A stretch of 59,767 nt of DNA. Origin: Globomyces pollinis-pini. Taxonomy: Eukaryota; Chytridiomycota; Chytridiomycetes; Rhizophydiales; Globomycetaceae. The DNA is taken from contig MU621152.1 in the NCBI GenBank assembly GCA_025399215.1, forward strand, positions 15,550 to 75,316. The letters are read 5' to 3'. Below the pieces are notes generated by a model. The model made no database searches. It saw only the letters and a program-made list of their open reading frames with translations, and was not told the DNA's origin. Shown here in pieces: positions 14,950 to 27,200 of the stretch (position 1 is its first letter; every line of letters begins with the position of its first letter). The position numbers and the translations under genes were made by a program.

Positions 14950-16477
14950 CTATATTAAAACATCTTCACTGGATTTCACGACCTTTTTCACAGCATGTAT
15001 TATTTGAAAGCTGCACTTCAAATGTTCATTCACTTTCTTGAGATTTTAAATTATTACCTGACACAATACAACTAAAAGAACGTTAGAAAACCTTTTGTTT
15101 AGATTACCCATTGTTCTCTATCAATATTTAAATTTACAGCCACTTACCAAATTCTCCACAGTAGTTAGGGACCGAAAATATTGTAACCAATGTTCGATTC
15201 TAAGACATTAAGCAATGAATGAGTACATTGAAAAATTTGTATCCATCTTCAACAACCATATGAGCTCGAATAACCTAGACATTAAAAAATTGAATTAACC
15301 AATTCAATTTCAAAGTACGTCAAAAAGAAATCCAGTTCATTCTTTCCAAACACTTATGTTAATTGAATTCAATTAGGATACCATAACTTGCACCTCGTTC
15401 TTGATTGAACTATTCAAATTCAAATTTAATATATCAATACCTCAAAACCACTTGCTTCCTAAGAGATATTGCATTAGCAAAATAAAAAACCTCTGATGGA
15501 TCTGACCAAAGCAAATCTATGATAAGATTCCGAAATTCTAACCTGTAACTAACCCTGAATCAGAAACGGTTAGTGGTCGCTGCAGATTTCTGATTTCATC
15601 CATACTGTACAATTAGTTACTTCATATACCTTTTTAAATCAGGAGACAAACCACCATGAACACAAAATATCTGAAAATAAATATCCAATAATTTATACCT
15701 TGTCTAAAAGTTCAAATCAATCAGTTTTACCAGAAACTATTGCAGCAATTGGAAGGACGCTAAAGCAGTCCGAAAAGATTCGCCAAAGTTTGACACTTAC
15801 ACGTCGTTTACATTCATCGTAGAATCCATACACTTTTATGAAATTTATCCCTTTTTACCACGATTCACATTATCTACTTCATGATTTCCTCGTAACAAAA
15901 AAAATGTCTCTGGATGTTTGATCTTGTAGCATAACAGCAGTAGTATTGTCTCTAAGCTTTGATTTCCTCTATCCACGTAATCACCTAGAAAGATTAACCT
16001 ATTTGGTAATACCCAAAAACAAGTAGTTGGTTTGGCTAGGATCTCCTCCCTTTTCAAATATTTTTAGCAAGTCTGAATATTGCCCATGAATATCACCTAT
16101 GATGAGAATGATATAATTTAGATACCAACAATGGTAACTGGTGACCGGAGCTCTAGTAGTACTGGCTGTTGGTATATCAACTCTCTAGCATGTTTAATGA
16201 TGAAGTCCATTTCTTTAAACTTCAAAATTGGTTTAATTGTGTAGGTTCGAACTGAATTCAGTTTAGTAATGTAGGTATCTAGATCCAGAAGACTAGGTTC
16301 AGATTCAGTAACAAGCATTGATGCTAATCTACCAACCAATGAGTTTCTTCTTTCATGTTTTGATAGCGATGAGCTTGAGCTACGATTGGAGTGACTTGTA
16401 TTGGAATCGATTGAATTTAAAGAAGTATTTGAATTTCTTTTTGTAAATTCGGTAAATGAATGGCGAATTGATTCCAT
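14950..16477 (-). CDS. PP1/PPZ-type serine/threonine protein phosphatase
   Basis: This is a metallophosphatase of the PPP family. The N-terminus is Ser/Asn-rich, about 60 residues ([19 protein letters not shown]), as in fungal PPZ enzymes. The catalytic domain then follows. Metal and active-site motifs are all present once introns are removed: [93 protein letters not shown] and VPNYCGEF. The protein ends about 20 residues after CSFQIIH. The gene is split into a dozen or so exons by 25-35-nt introns. One exon is only 5 nt (15699-15703, supplying DK of DKIFCVHGG). The usual PP1 SAPNYCGEF is SVPNYCGEF. The stop TAG is at 14950-14952. Intron borders near 15300 are approximate. Confidence 0.88.
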
Positions 16478-16690
16478 TTGGTATGCAACTATGGATATAA
16501 CTTTGAATCAGATTTGAATTGTACCATATCCATGGTAACAGGAGAAATGTCAATAACAATTACTCATAACTACAACCATCATCAATACACAACATCTCAA
16601 TAATCCATTTATTAAACTCTTTGAGTTCCTCTCAAGTTTCCCGTTGAGTCTATTTTTTATATTTGTTGATGGAGCCACTGAATTCTTTTC

Positions 16691-18900
16691 ATGAGGAAAA
16701 ACAACACTTGTGATGCATGCATTCGAAAGGTAATGAACTTTCATTGCTGATATTAGAAACGGAAATGTGACCGAGGAAGACCAATGTATGTTAGCTGTTA
16801 GGTTTATTTTAGGTGCACTAATTGTATGTTGAAAGTTATTCATTTATAAATAGGTATGACTTCAAAAATAGATTGTGTTTATTCAGAAACAAGGTCGAAA
16901 TTAGTCACTGATGCTGCTCAAAGAGCGTTGGAGGAACGGTTAATCAAACTGGAAGCAATGTTGTCCGCTTCCGGTTCCATCAGTGATAATTTTAGTATAT
17001 AACTGGATTTTATTTATTAGAGGTTTTATGCCGGAACGATCTATCTTCATGCCTACTTTACCAACAACAGACGATCATCTATCAAACATAACCAACAATA
17101 CAAATGTCCAAATTCCTCCTAATTTTAATTCTTCGAACATTCAATTTGAAACTGTTAGAGAAGATTTAATAGAAGGTTGCTTTAGGTTAATCAACTGTCA
17201 ATGTAAACATCTCGGTTCTCACCCAACAGATATTTGTCTACGAGAAGAACAAGTGCGAGCATCAGCAAACCAAAGCCCGATGTTGCTTCATTCTATGCAT
17301 TCAATGGGTGCTAATATAGCTTCTGCTGCTATGCTTCCGCCTGGTATGACCAGACCGATGTTAGCACTGTCATACTTGGAGAAAGCTGCAACGTACTTCT
17401 CAAATGTCATCAATAATCCTTGTAACAAAGCTGTTATTTCTAATGTTGTAGGTGGTGTTGGTGTTTTATCACTGTTCCTGTTATGCTTCGCTGCGTTACG
17501 AGTAGATAGAGGTTTATTGTTATAGACCTAAGCTTTTAGGCAGGGAAGCATTGTGCTACTTTGATTTGGCTATTAAAATGGCAAAAGATATTGGTTTAAA
17601 TAATGAAACCAAGTTAATGGCACTATCACCTTTCGACTATGAACGAGAGAATTTAAGAGGAATCTGGTGGGCTATTTACATCATGGATCGATTTCTTTAT
17701 GAAAGAAACTTGAGCAAAATTCAAGATGATGATAATAATGTGTTTTTACCCTCATTGGAGAAAATCCCATTTGATCAACCTTCAGATAAACTATCCCATT
17801 ATGGATTACAGATTATGGCTAATAAGGAATGGTTTACTCCCAGTTTACCCAACCAAAGCTTAGATGCATATAGATTATTGTTGTTTCGAATATTTGGTAA
17901 AGCTCTCAAATACAATTATTCAATCAACAATTCATCCAATAATGATTTTCAAGCTTTGTATGTATCTTCAACATTACAAGGTTTGTAATTTTATATTGAC
18001 GGTAGGGTCCCTTCATGAATGGTGGCGTGGTCTTCCGAATTTCATTCTATCGCACCTTTCACTTGCACAGAGTGAATCTCCAATCAATGATCCAGCATTC
18101 ACTTGGAGAGTTATTTATACTGTGATACACTTCAACTATGTAAAACACCTCGTTCACTACCCATGTTTATTAAAGAATGTAATGGAACGCACCGTGAATA
18201 TTACCAAGTTACATTCATTTGTCGAATCCATCAATATAGCACATGATAATGCAGTACTTTTATCCTGCTACCTCCGACGCAATCCAAGATTTGAATATTG
18301 TACTGCGGTAATGTTTATATTTTAATATTTCAGACTGTTGGAAACTATTTATTTCATACCTGTATCCCCTTAGTGATAGCTCTTCGAATGGATTTACCAC
18401 CCCAAGAAGCAAAGAAGGTTGCCGAATCATTGGAAGTACACATTCGTTGTTTACGAGAACACACTACAATTTACGAAATTGTCCCAGTGTTGATAGATAC
18501 ACTGGAATACTTGCTAACTTTACCTGATGCAATTCAAATCATTCGCGAGTTTACACGATTCAAGTCAATGTCTGGCGAGACCCCTTCACTTGTAAAGAAT
18601 CTACCAGAAGTACCAAGACAAAACTCAACTGACAACTACCATGGTTCATCTTCAGGAACTCCAATTTCAGATTTGGATGGCAACGTGCAGTGGAATCAAG
18701 GAAATGCAGGACCCAGTAGTATGGACGGTGCTACCATGATGATGGATGGTAGTAACGATAATGGTTTTATGTGGGGAGGTAATAAGAAGGGAATGCCACT
18801 CAATGGTACTAATGGTAATATGGGGTTGAATTCTCAAGCACTTGATCCATCCTATATAGATTTACTTTTATCATCCGATCCATTTTTCCAAACCCAATAA
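16691..18900 (+). CDS. Zn2Cys6 fungal transcription factor
   Basis: This is a DNA-binding regulator of the Gal4-type family, found essentially only in fungi. The cluster is assembled from four small exons: 16691-16729, 16757-16785, 16813-16823 (11 nt) and from 16854. Read together they give CDAC, then KKRKC, then MCTNC and finally KIDC. The Cys spacing is C-x2-C-x6-C-x6-C-x2-C-x6-C, a canonical fit. A coiled-coil-like segment follows (AAQRALEERLIKLEAML). Then comes a fungal-type middle homology region (about 17200-18550) with the block RGIWWAIYIMDRFLYERN. The C-terminus is Gly/Asn/Met-rich and ends in an acidic/hydrophobic YIDLLLSSDPFFQTQ, a possible activation motif. Target genes cannot be inferred. 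It is divergent from the phosphatase gene, with about 210 bp between. Confidence 0.9.
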
Positions 18901-19000
18901 ACTTATGTTTTGTCTATTGTATTTGTATTTTGGATGAATTTATCGGCCATCTCTACCCTTGCTTTGAATGTAAATGTACACCAACTGTACTGCTTTAGTA

Positions 19001-19022
19001 TCCAAGTAGCTTCCAAGTAGCT
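19001..19022. repeat. 11-bp tandem repeat
   Basis: Two exact copies of TCCAAGTAGCT lie head to tail, about 120 bp upstream of the TLC-domain gene. They are in an otherwise featureless 240-bp intergenic gap and may be a promoter element or a chance duplication. Confidence 0.7.
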
Positions 19023-19138
19023 TCTTGTTCCTCCCTGTTTGGGAGACTTTGCACGTTTGAGTTTCATTGCGGGCGGTCTTTCCAGAACGACTTTTTCATG
19101 GTTTATTCTTTACTCCAAGTTAGACAGACCCGAAAAAT

Positions 19139-20015
19139 ATGATTGTTCCTGATTCCTTCTACTCATATCTGGGGTTTGAGAGAGCTGCCATCTATTCAGA
19201 CCAAATCCTCATTTTAGCAGCTGTTTGGCAACTACTATATTTGCTCACGGATTATTGCTCCAACAGGTTCTTTCCTGTTTATCGCTCTATGGATGACCAT
19301 AAAAAAGCAAACTGGGGAATGCATTTTGTTTCCTTGATTCATGCTGTTATCATTTCAACCCTGTGCTTCCCAATCCTATTCAATAGGACTTTACTAGATA
19401 ATCCAATTCTAGGCGTTGATGTATATGCTGAAAATGTTTATACTATTGCTGCAGGGTATATGATATAATGGAATCCTAATTTTATAGTTATTTCATTTGG
19501 GATTTATACATTTCTGCAAAATATTGGAGACTGATAGGAGCTGCATTTGTCTTTCATGGAGCTGCATGTTTATCCATTTCGATCTGTCTATATCGACCAG
19601 TATATCAATACTATGGAGCAGTATTTTTAATGTTTGAAGTCAGGTATTTGACAAAATAATTATTGATCTTTATTCTAGTACTATCTTTTTGAACATTCAT
19701 TGGTTTTGTGATAAATTAAATATGACTGGAACACTATTTCAATTGATTAATGGAATTTTTTTGATCTCAGCTTTCTTTGGAGTACGTATTTGTTATGGAA
19801 CTTATCAAATTTATTATCTATACGGTAAACTAATTTACAAACTCATTCCAATAGTTGATTCTTTTAAAGTTTGGGATAAAATTCCTGGGTACTACTTTTA
19901 TCTTTACGCTTTCGTTACAGTCACCCTACAGCCATTAAATCTATTTTGGTTTAGAAGTATGATTAAGGCCATTATCAGTCGATTTTCTCCAAAAAAGACT
20001 GTCAAAAAGGATTAG
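19139..20015 (+). CDS. TLC-domain membrane protein (TMEM56/TLCD4-like)
   Basis: This is a polytopic membrane protein of the TRAM-LAG1-CLN8 family. Three exons join in frame. The first splice (intron about 19455-19487) gives AAGY-FIWDLYISAKYW, the conserved TLC core. The second (intron ending near 19679) gives FLMFEVSTIFLNIHWF, with the family's typical E(x)STxFLN pattern. Six or so hydrophobic segments follow, and the basic tail SRFSPKKTVKKD looks like a cytosolic ER-retention-type KKxx region. Members are linked to lipid sensing and trafficking; ceramide synthase activity is unlikely because the Lag1 HH motif is not seen. Length is about 250 residues, normal for this subgroup. The start is ATG at 19139. 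Confidence 0.82.
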
Positions 20016-20177
20016 AAAATAGTGTTGGCAAGTATTAAAAAATATAATGTTTTCATTTAATGGGACTCATAGTGTTATTTATGATACATCTCCAAGATTT
20101 GAACTTAGATGGATAAACTATCGTAACACGAAACACTAGTTATTGCAAAAATACCTCTATTTAAAACGTATAAAGTA

Positions 20178-21104
20178 TTAACTAGGAGGTTTTTGAGAAC
20201 ATGTACGTGTAGTGTGTCCGCTTTGTCCACAATGGCCACATTTACGACTTGTCGATGATTGATTCGGAGTTGTTGAGTTTTGATTTCTTGAACTACTTGT
20301 TAAGTTCTTCACTTTCAACCGTTCCTCCATACTAGCATACTCTTCACGCATTATCTCTTGAATTCTTGCCTTAACAACATAAAAATTGTCACCAGAATTG
20401 TTTATGAAATTCATGAGTTCTTCAATCAACGATTGACGGGAGTCGGGTATTTCAGCTATTTCAGGGGTATTGCCTTCCAAATTTGAATTATTATCACTTC
20501 CTGATGGATAATTAGCCAGCAATTCAAGTGGTTTTGGACCTGCTGAAAGTCTTCTTCTTTCTTTAGCTAGTACATTGTAAACATCTCTCTCTGTAATATA
20601 ATGATTGTTCAATTCTTTCTTTAAATATGACAATATAAACCTTGGTGCTGTACCATTTCTAGACAATGCCAAGATTGTTTCTTTCTCTATTTCGTTCGGA
20701 CGACGTACTACAGAATGTCCAGATAAATCCGAACTGATTTCATGATTGTGATTTCCTCTCACCTTCCTCACCTTCCATTCTCCTTTTTGTGCTGAACAAA
20801 CAATTTCGAATGCACATCCAGTTACTCTGGATGAACTCTTTCTTCCAGGTTTACATTGACTTGCGTAAACCCCTCCTCTATCGCATTTTAAAACCACATA
20901 ACCTCCAACCATTGTTTCCGTGCTGCTTGTTTCCACACCCCTTGACTTCAACTTTTTAAAGTTGCTCTTTTTCGTAGTAAGGACAACTCCTCTCTTTAAG
21001 TAGTGTGCTTTTAACTCTTTTAATAATTCATCTCTTGTATTGCACACCAAATTAGAATGGAATTGCGAATCATCAAAGTCATCATCGAATCCTAAATCAG
21101 ACAT
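20178..21104 (-). CDS. FAR1-type (WRKY-GCM1 zinc) DNA-binding protein with CCHC knuckle
   Basis: This is a single-exon gene of 308 residues. The N-terminal half carries the FAR1/MULE-transposase DNA-binding fold: GYVVLKCDRGG, a basic loop, TGCAFEIVCS, then WKVRKVRGNHNHEIS, i.e. Cys-Cys-His-x-His ligands. A helical segment follows (ITERDVYNVLAKERRR). The C-terminus ends in a CCHC zinc knuckle, CGHCGQSGHTTRTC. No transposase catalytic domain or SWIM finger is present and the frame is intact, so it looks like a host gene derived from a Mutator-like transposase N-terminus, or a stand-alone regulator of that type. The acidic start MSDLGFDDDFDDSQF is clear. The function is inferred as DNA binding only. 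Confidence 0.8.
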   Translation of the reverse strand: MSDLGFDDDFDDSQFHSNLVCNTRDELLKELKAHYLKRGVVLTTKKSNFKKLKSRGVETSSTETMVGGYVVLKCDRGGVYASQCKPGRKSSSRVTGCAFEIVCSAQKGEWKVRKVRGNHNHEISSDLSGHSVVRRPNEIEKETILALSRNGTAPRFILSYLKKELNNHYITERDVYNVLAKERRRLSAGPKPLELLANYPSGSDNNSNLEGNTPEIAEIPDSRQSLIEELMNFINNSGDNFYVVKARIQEIMREEYASMEERLKVKNLTSSSRNQNSTTPNQSSTSRKCGHCGQSGHTTRTCSQKPPS

Positions 21105-21203
21105 TTTTGTTTTTTTAAAAAATTATGATCAAGTGTGTGTGAATATAAAAAAGGGTGTGAGATAGTAAATTTCTACAGTGGTTTATTGCAATACTAAGTA
21201 AAT

Positions 21204-24200
21204 CTATATCATAATCTCTTCCAATTCATTTAAATATTGATCCATTTGCCTTCGAACAACTGATTGATTGATAACTAATAAAATGGATTCTTCATAAAAC
21301 CCATTTTCATCCAATTGGATATGATGAGTTGAAATAGGTTTACAGATAAATTCCCATTGTTGAGAGCTATGATGAAGTATTTGATATTGTTTAATCTTCC
21401 AACTGCGAAATCCAAATAGAATTCCTTTGGACATTTGCAACCAAGATCGAACCAGTTGAACATGCGGCAATGAAGGTGTTGAGATTAAAATACTGAGTAA
21501 TATAGAAGATAATTTTGAATCGTTTGTGATGACAGTATCCATTGCTTGTTGTTGATGTTGTACTGTTAACTCCCGAATCAAACCAAGTCCAATGAGTATG
21601 TGATAAACAGTACGATATCGATAATTAGCTTCCAACATATTAAATTCCGAAACAAGTCTAGTTTGAATCATCATGTTTGCACATAGTAACCCGTAGATAA
21701 AATATTCAACTGATTGGGATTCTTTGTCGGATAAATTCAATAGTATATCATCATCAATCTATAATACTATTAAAATCTTTTAAAAAAAAACCTGTTGATC
21801 AATTATTTCAGTAGCCATTTTATAAAATCGAATTTTGAACATGAAATCGAAAAAATCGAATTGTATACACCAAATGAAAAACTCTTTCCACAACATACGC
21901 AACAAAAGATTATCAAAAGTCTGTTCTTGTCGTGTCCAATCATCAAGTATCTTGTACAGATGTATCCCATGATACAATGTAGTAGAATACTTTATTAAAT
22001 GATTGAAGGTTGATTGGAAATCCCCATCCTCGATTTTGGAAATTTGAATTGCAACCTATGGTTAGTTGATTGAAGGGTTACAGAGTCTCCCCATACTGAT
22101 GCTACAATAGCAAAATGTTTGGCTTCATGGAATTGTGCTTGTTCTTGTTCTGCCACAATAAAATTCTAAACCTTCAATTTTCATAAGAATTACCTTTTCA
22201 AAAACACTGGTTAATGAGAGTTTAACAATGGCACTTAAAGTTGGGGCAGATTCTCCAAATAAAAATCTGGAGAGTGTTGTTTTTAAAGATGATTCTATCA
22301 AATCAATTGCAATTTGGATTTCAGATTCTTCTGCTGGTTCAAAATCATCAATCATCCAACCTTCCATTTCATTAGAACCACTTTGACCCATCAATGAATG
22401 TTCATTGATGATACTATATTGAGTTATTCCACCAATAATCGTATCAACAAGGTCAATATCGACTGATTCAGCAGTCAACTGTTTTGTAATGGCATTCGAA
22501 TATACATCTTCTAAATTCACATCGATATCATGATATTGAAGGTACAATTTCTTCAATTCAAATGATAACCAAGGTGTTGATTGACCATTACCAATAAAAG
22601 TTTCAAAAACATGTAAAATCTTATCTACATCTACACCACATTCATCAAACCGTGTGATAAAACTATTTGGAATAGTAGTATTAGAATTCGGATCCACTAA
22701 ATCCATAATCCCTTTCACCAATCCCACATGATTTCGTTCCACTACCAAATCATACTCATCATCCAAAACCGACACTGCAGCTTGTATCAAATCCAATCGG
22801 GTATGTACAGAGATATGCACCGCAATCGAAGACATGACCAATATCTTTATCAAATGACCCAATTCAACTGGTGTTAAATATCCAAAAATGGATCTAATAT
22901 CTTCAATAGTTGAATATATCACACTTTCTGGTTGACTCCAATCCAATGATTCCAAATACTTTGAAATACAAATCACTAAAACTTGACTTTTGAATTGAAT
23001 GGCATCATGGGTAGTTGTAATAGTCACAAAGGTATCATTATCAAACCAAGAAATAGCTTCCAACGAAACCCATTGAGTAATCAACCGTTCAAGCCGATTA
23101 AATGACACTACACCAACAAACCGTTGACATAACAAGACAAATTCATCTAATCCAGAATGTGAATCAAGTATTTTAGCTAAATTCAAATCCAACTCTATAA
23201 ATTCAGTCAATTCCTGCAAGATATCTAATCGTAATGTGACCTGTTTTCGATCATCATCATTCAACTCTTTCCCATCCATGACCAACCGGTAATAAAACCC
23301 AAGTACAAATGGTTGTACGGTAACCAATACCGAATGCATTTCTCGTAACTGTGATCGTATTTCATCAAACATGGATATATATAATGGTAAATTGGTTTGG
23401 AAATCGAACTCGAGATCATTTACGGATACGTTGGTAGTAAATAAAAACTGGAGATGTGATAGAATAATCTAAATAAACATTAGTATGTATAAGAAAAATA
23501 CCTGGTAAGTTGGTATATCATCATCCCTAGCCAACATCAATGCGGATTCAAAAGCCTTTTGATTACAACTCCATACCAATTTCAAAATTAATTGTTTACG
23601 GTATTCGACATCGTGATGGATTCTATCACCATCAACACCTTCGATAGACAATAAACAGTCTCGGAGAAGAACTGCTTGATTAGTACGTACTTGGGTACGA
23701 TAATATTGTATGGTTTCTACATATTGTTTCGAAATTTGTATCTGTTGGGAATATAGTTCTGAATGCTGATGAGTCTTGATAATGGTTTGTAGTATATTGT
23801 AGAGTTTTGTGGTTGGCAATGCAAAACATTTATTGATGGTTAAATCACATAATGGTGTATGGATAAAAAACAGAATTGGTTTGATGGTAAAATAAAAAAT
23901 AGCTAATTGATTATTAATTTGATTTTGTGTCAAATTGTTAAAGAATTGGGTTTCTTGGTCAATGCTCTATATATAAGAATTCAAAAAATGATTACCAGAC
24001 ATGAAGAAAGTAGATGTGATATAGTTAAAAAGGCATCGATGTGATGAAACTCTTGTGCCATCATATAATGATTGTTAAAATCATCAACAACAACTTGTTC
24101 AACCGCCATTTGAGCTTGCAATAACCGATACTTGGTCTGTGGCAATTTCAATCGACTATCCATGACCAAAGGTTGGATACACTCATGACCAATTTCCGAC

Positions 24201-27200
24201 CCTACAGGCTGATAAAATGGATGCAGTCGCACATTCATATCCATCAGTTCCGGTAATCCATCCAACATTTCCATAGATTGAATTCGTTCATGAATTCGAA
24301 TCGACATATCTTCAAATGTATCGTCTCCTTCATCATACCCACTATCCCGTTCATCAATGGATTCCAAAATCCATTGTGCATAAACTTGTCTCCATACATC
24401 TAAACTCCTACTCAAATTCTCTTTTGTAGCAATCAAACACATATACGAACATAATTGAAGTTTGGTATTCAAATCATCATTTGGTTCCACAACACATTCA
24501 ATTAATAATCCCCAAACACTTTCCAAAATATCCTCTGATATGGATTCCACCGAATATTCAATCAATTGAACACAATGTCGATACGCCGTCAACAAATCAC
24601 CTCTCGATATTGCAACCCGGCCCACATATACCAAAACTAAAATCTGTATACGTAACAAATCTTCATCACCACATAATAACTTGGCATACTGATGCATGAG
24701 ATCTACTCTTGTATAGAGATGTGGTTGACATTCCAATAACATCTCCACAAACCGTATCCGATCTTCATGTATTCGGATTTGTATCGGGATCACCGTATGC
24801 ATCCCATCTTTGAGATGATAAGTCGTACACAACTCATGTGTGACTGTTATCAAATCAATATGTTTACGGATAGATTCTAAATTTGGATTCAATAATCCAC
24901 AACTATAAAATTAGAAATGAAGAAAAATTGGTACCATTGTAATGATTCAGCTAATAATCCATGCGTTTTATCACCATTTTCAGCATTGTCATAGAATTCT
25001 ATGGCACTGTGCAATACCAATTCCTCAATGACGGTCATGGGTAATTCCGAGGCACCACCAGGTGGGAAAAACAAGGTTTGTGTATACGAATAACCTAATA
25101 TATAAGAACATTAAATTACGTGATTGTGAAAGTGCATATTTGACCATTTCAATAATGACGTTTTGACGTGTGGTGGTGAGGATACTATCATGAACCATTT
25201 CTAGTAGCGTCTGAAGTGTATTTGTCCAGTCAGTATCGGCTGCGGTAGGCAACAATGTCGATGATCGTAACCATCTTGATATGTGTTTATCACCATCATC
25301 CTCTCGTAAACATCGGACTTGGTGTAATGTCACTTGTATTCCATGCGATTTGAGAAAAGAAGCAACATCAACATGCGATTTTAATACCGTCACCATCGGT
25401 TTGATTATCTCATCTGAATCGAAATCCAAATCATCCAAATCATCTGTCAACCATCCATCTTCAGCTGGATCGGGTTGATTCAGCAATTCCAATTGATAGC
25501 ATATATCAGCCCATATTTGAACATCCACAAGAGTATCTGTATAAGCACATTTTTCTACCAACTCATGTAAACGTTCGCCAAGGACTCCCCCCTTGACCAA
25601 TGATAACAATATATCCGGATATGCCTGACAATACATTACCAGTCGATCCATCAAAACCGTCTCGGAATCAACATCACAACTACCAAATGCTTTTATATTT
25701 GTCACCACACCACATACATTGCGTGAATCCATGTACCGGAAATTCAAATCAATGAATTCAGTCAATGACAAGTGGTTGAGATCATTCAATGTCATGTACT
25801 CTAACGAAGAATGGAGATGAACTAGTCCATCTAAAACCTTTAACTGTGCCTCCAGAGCTGTAAACGAAATTCCAACATGATGAGCCTTTACACACCACTT
25901 GATTGCATATTTGATCATCCCTAATCGCTCCGCACCCAAAATTCGTTCATGAAACCATTGTCGCAATACATCTACAGGTTCCGGTACCGTATATGGTGTC
26001 AACGTCACAGTGGGAGGTTGTAACAAATCTAGGAATTCCTGTAGTGATGCTGATTCTGTCCAATCAGGTTTTCTCCATGGCATATGTTTGTATTTGCAAC
26101 ATGAACCGGTCAAATCAAGTTTGGGAATAAATTTAGATAGTTTATCAGGATCGACTGTGTGCGGAATCAAGGCCACCAAACTGAATCGGTACGGTAATAG
26201 CTGTGTGTGTCGTGTTAAAAGTAAATCTAGATTTTCTAGATGTGCTTGACCAGCTTGTAAACTAGCGAATTGGAATAAATCTTGGTTTGCGAATGATTGG
26301 AAATGACGGGCCAAATGTTGTTTGTTGCCTAGTATGTAATCATCTACATAGATAGTTTCAAAGGTCTGTAATCGATCCAAGTGTGTCAAAAATTTCAATC
26401 GATAAAGAAATAAATCAGTATTAGTTGGCCAACCATCATTGATAGTATTTAAAGTAGACCCTGTTTCCAAAGATTCTAGGAAAAGATTGATTTCTGAATC
26501 CATTTGTGAAACAGTAAGTCGGTCCGTTAATTGGAATCCGTATTTTAAAATCGCACGGATTGATGCGATGTTATTCAAAAAGGCATGTGTACAGGTATTT
26601 AATACCCAGGATTTGTCATTGATGGAATTTAGAATGTTGGTATCAATTTCATCTTGATTGAATTTGTACTGCCAGTGGTGTTTATGAACGATATCCTGAT
26701 TAAGGCTGTGTTTAATGCAATGGGTGATGGCTAGTGGATATTGATGTGTATGGAGGTAATAATTTAACAGTTCAGTTGGCGTACTAAATAGTATACAGTG
26801 AAGGTTGTTGTTGGACAACAAGTAGATTCGATCGGATTTGATTTCGGCTATTGAAGATATCTCCAAGTTAGAATATTCTTTTCCATTTATCGATCCTGTT
26901 GTATCTTTTGAATTCTTTATATCGTTTGGCTCTGTTGTATTGCTTGACATCATTTTCGATCCTTTAGTATTCATACTGTCATGTAAATGTTTTACATCAT
27001 GTAATGTATCAGAATGAGCCAATAAATGAGTAAAAGATAAGGGAGATTGAGACAGGAGCAATTTAATGGAAGAGAATGCAAAGAGACCAGATTTTGTGAT
27101 TAGTAACAAATCATTATTCCAAAATGAACACCAAATGAGTGAGTCATTGCGAGACAAATGAGAAGGTAAAATAGATTTCAAGTTGAAAGAGTGCAAGATA

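Noticed and set aside
14826..15009. Plus-strand open frame running from the 38-bp repeat (EVGSSTEDPLCFNQD...)
   Set aside because: It is the complement of the C-terminal exons of the PP1-like gene, which match PP1 residue by residue.
16550..16843. Minus-strand 97-residue open frame
   Set aside because: It overlaps the Zn2Cys6 cluster exons on the opposite strand and shows no domain.
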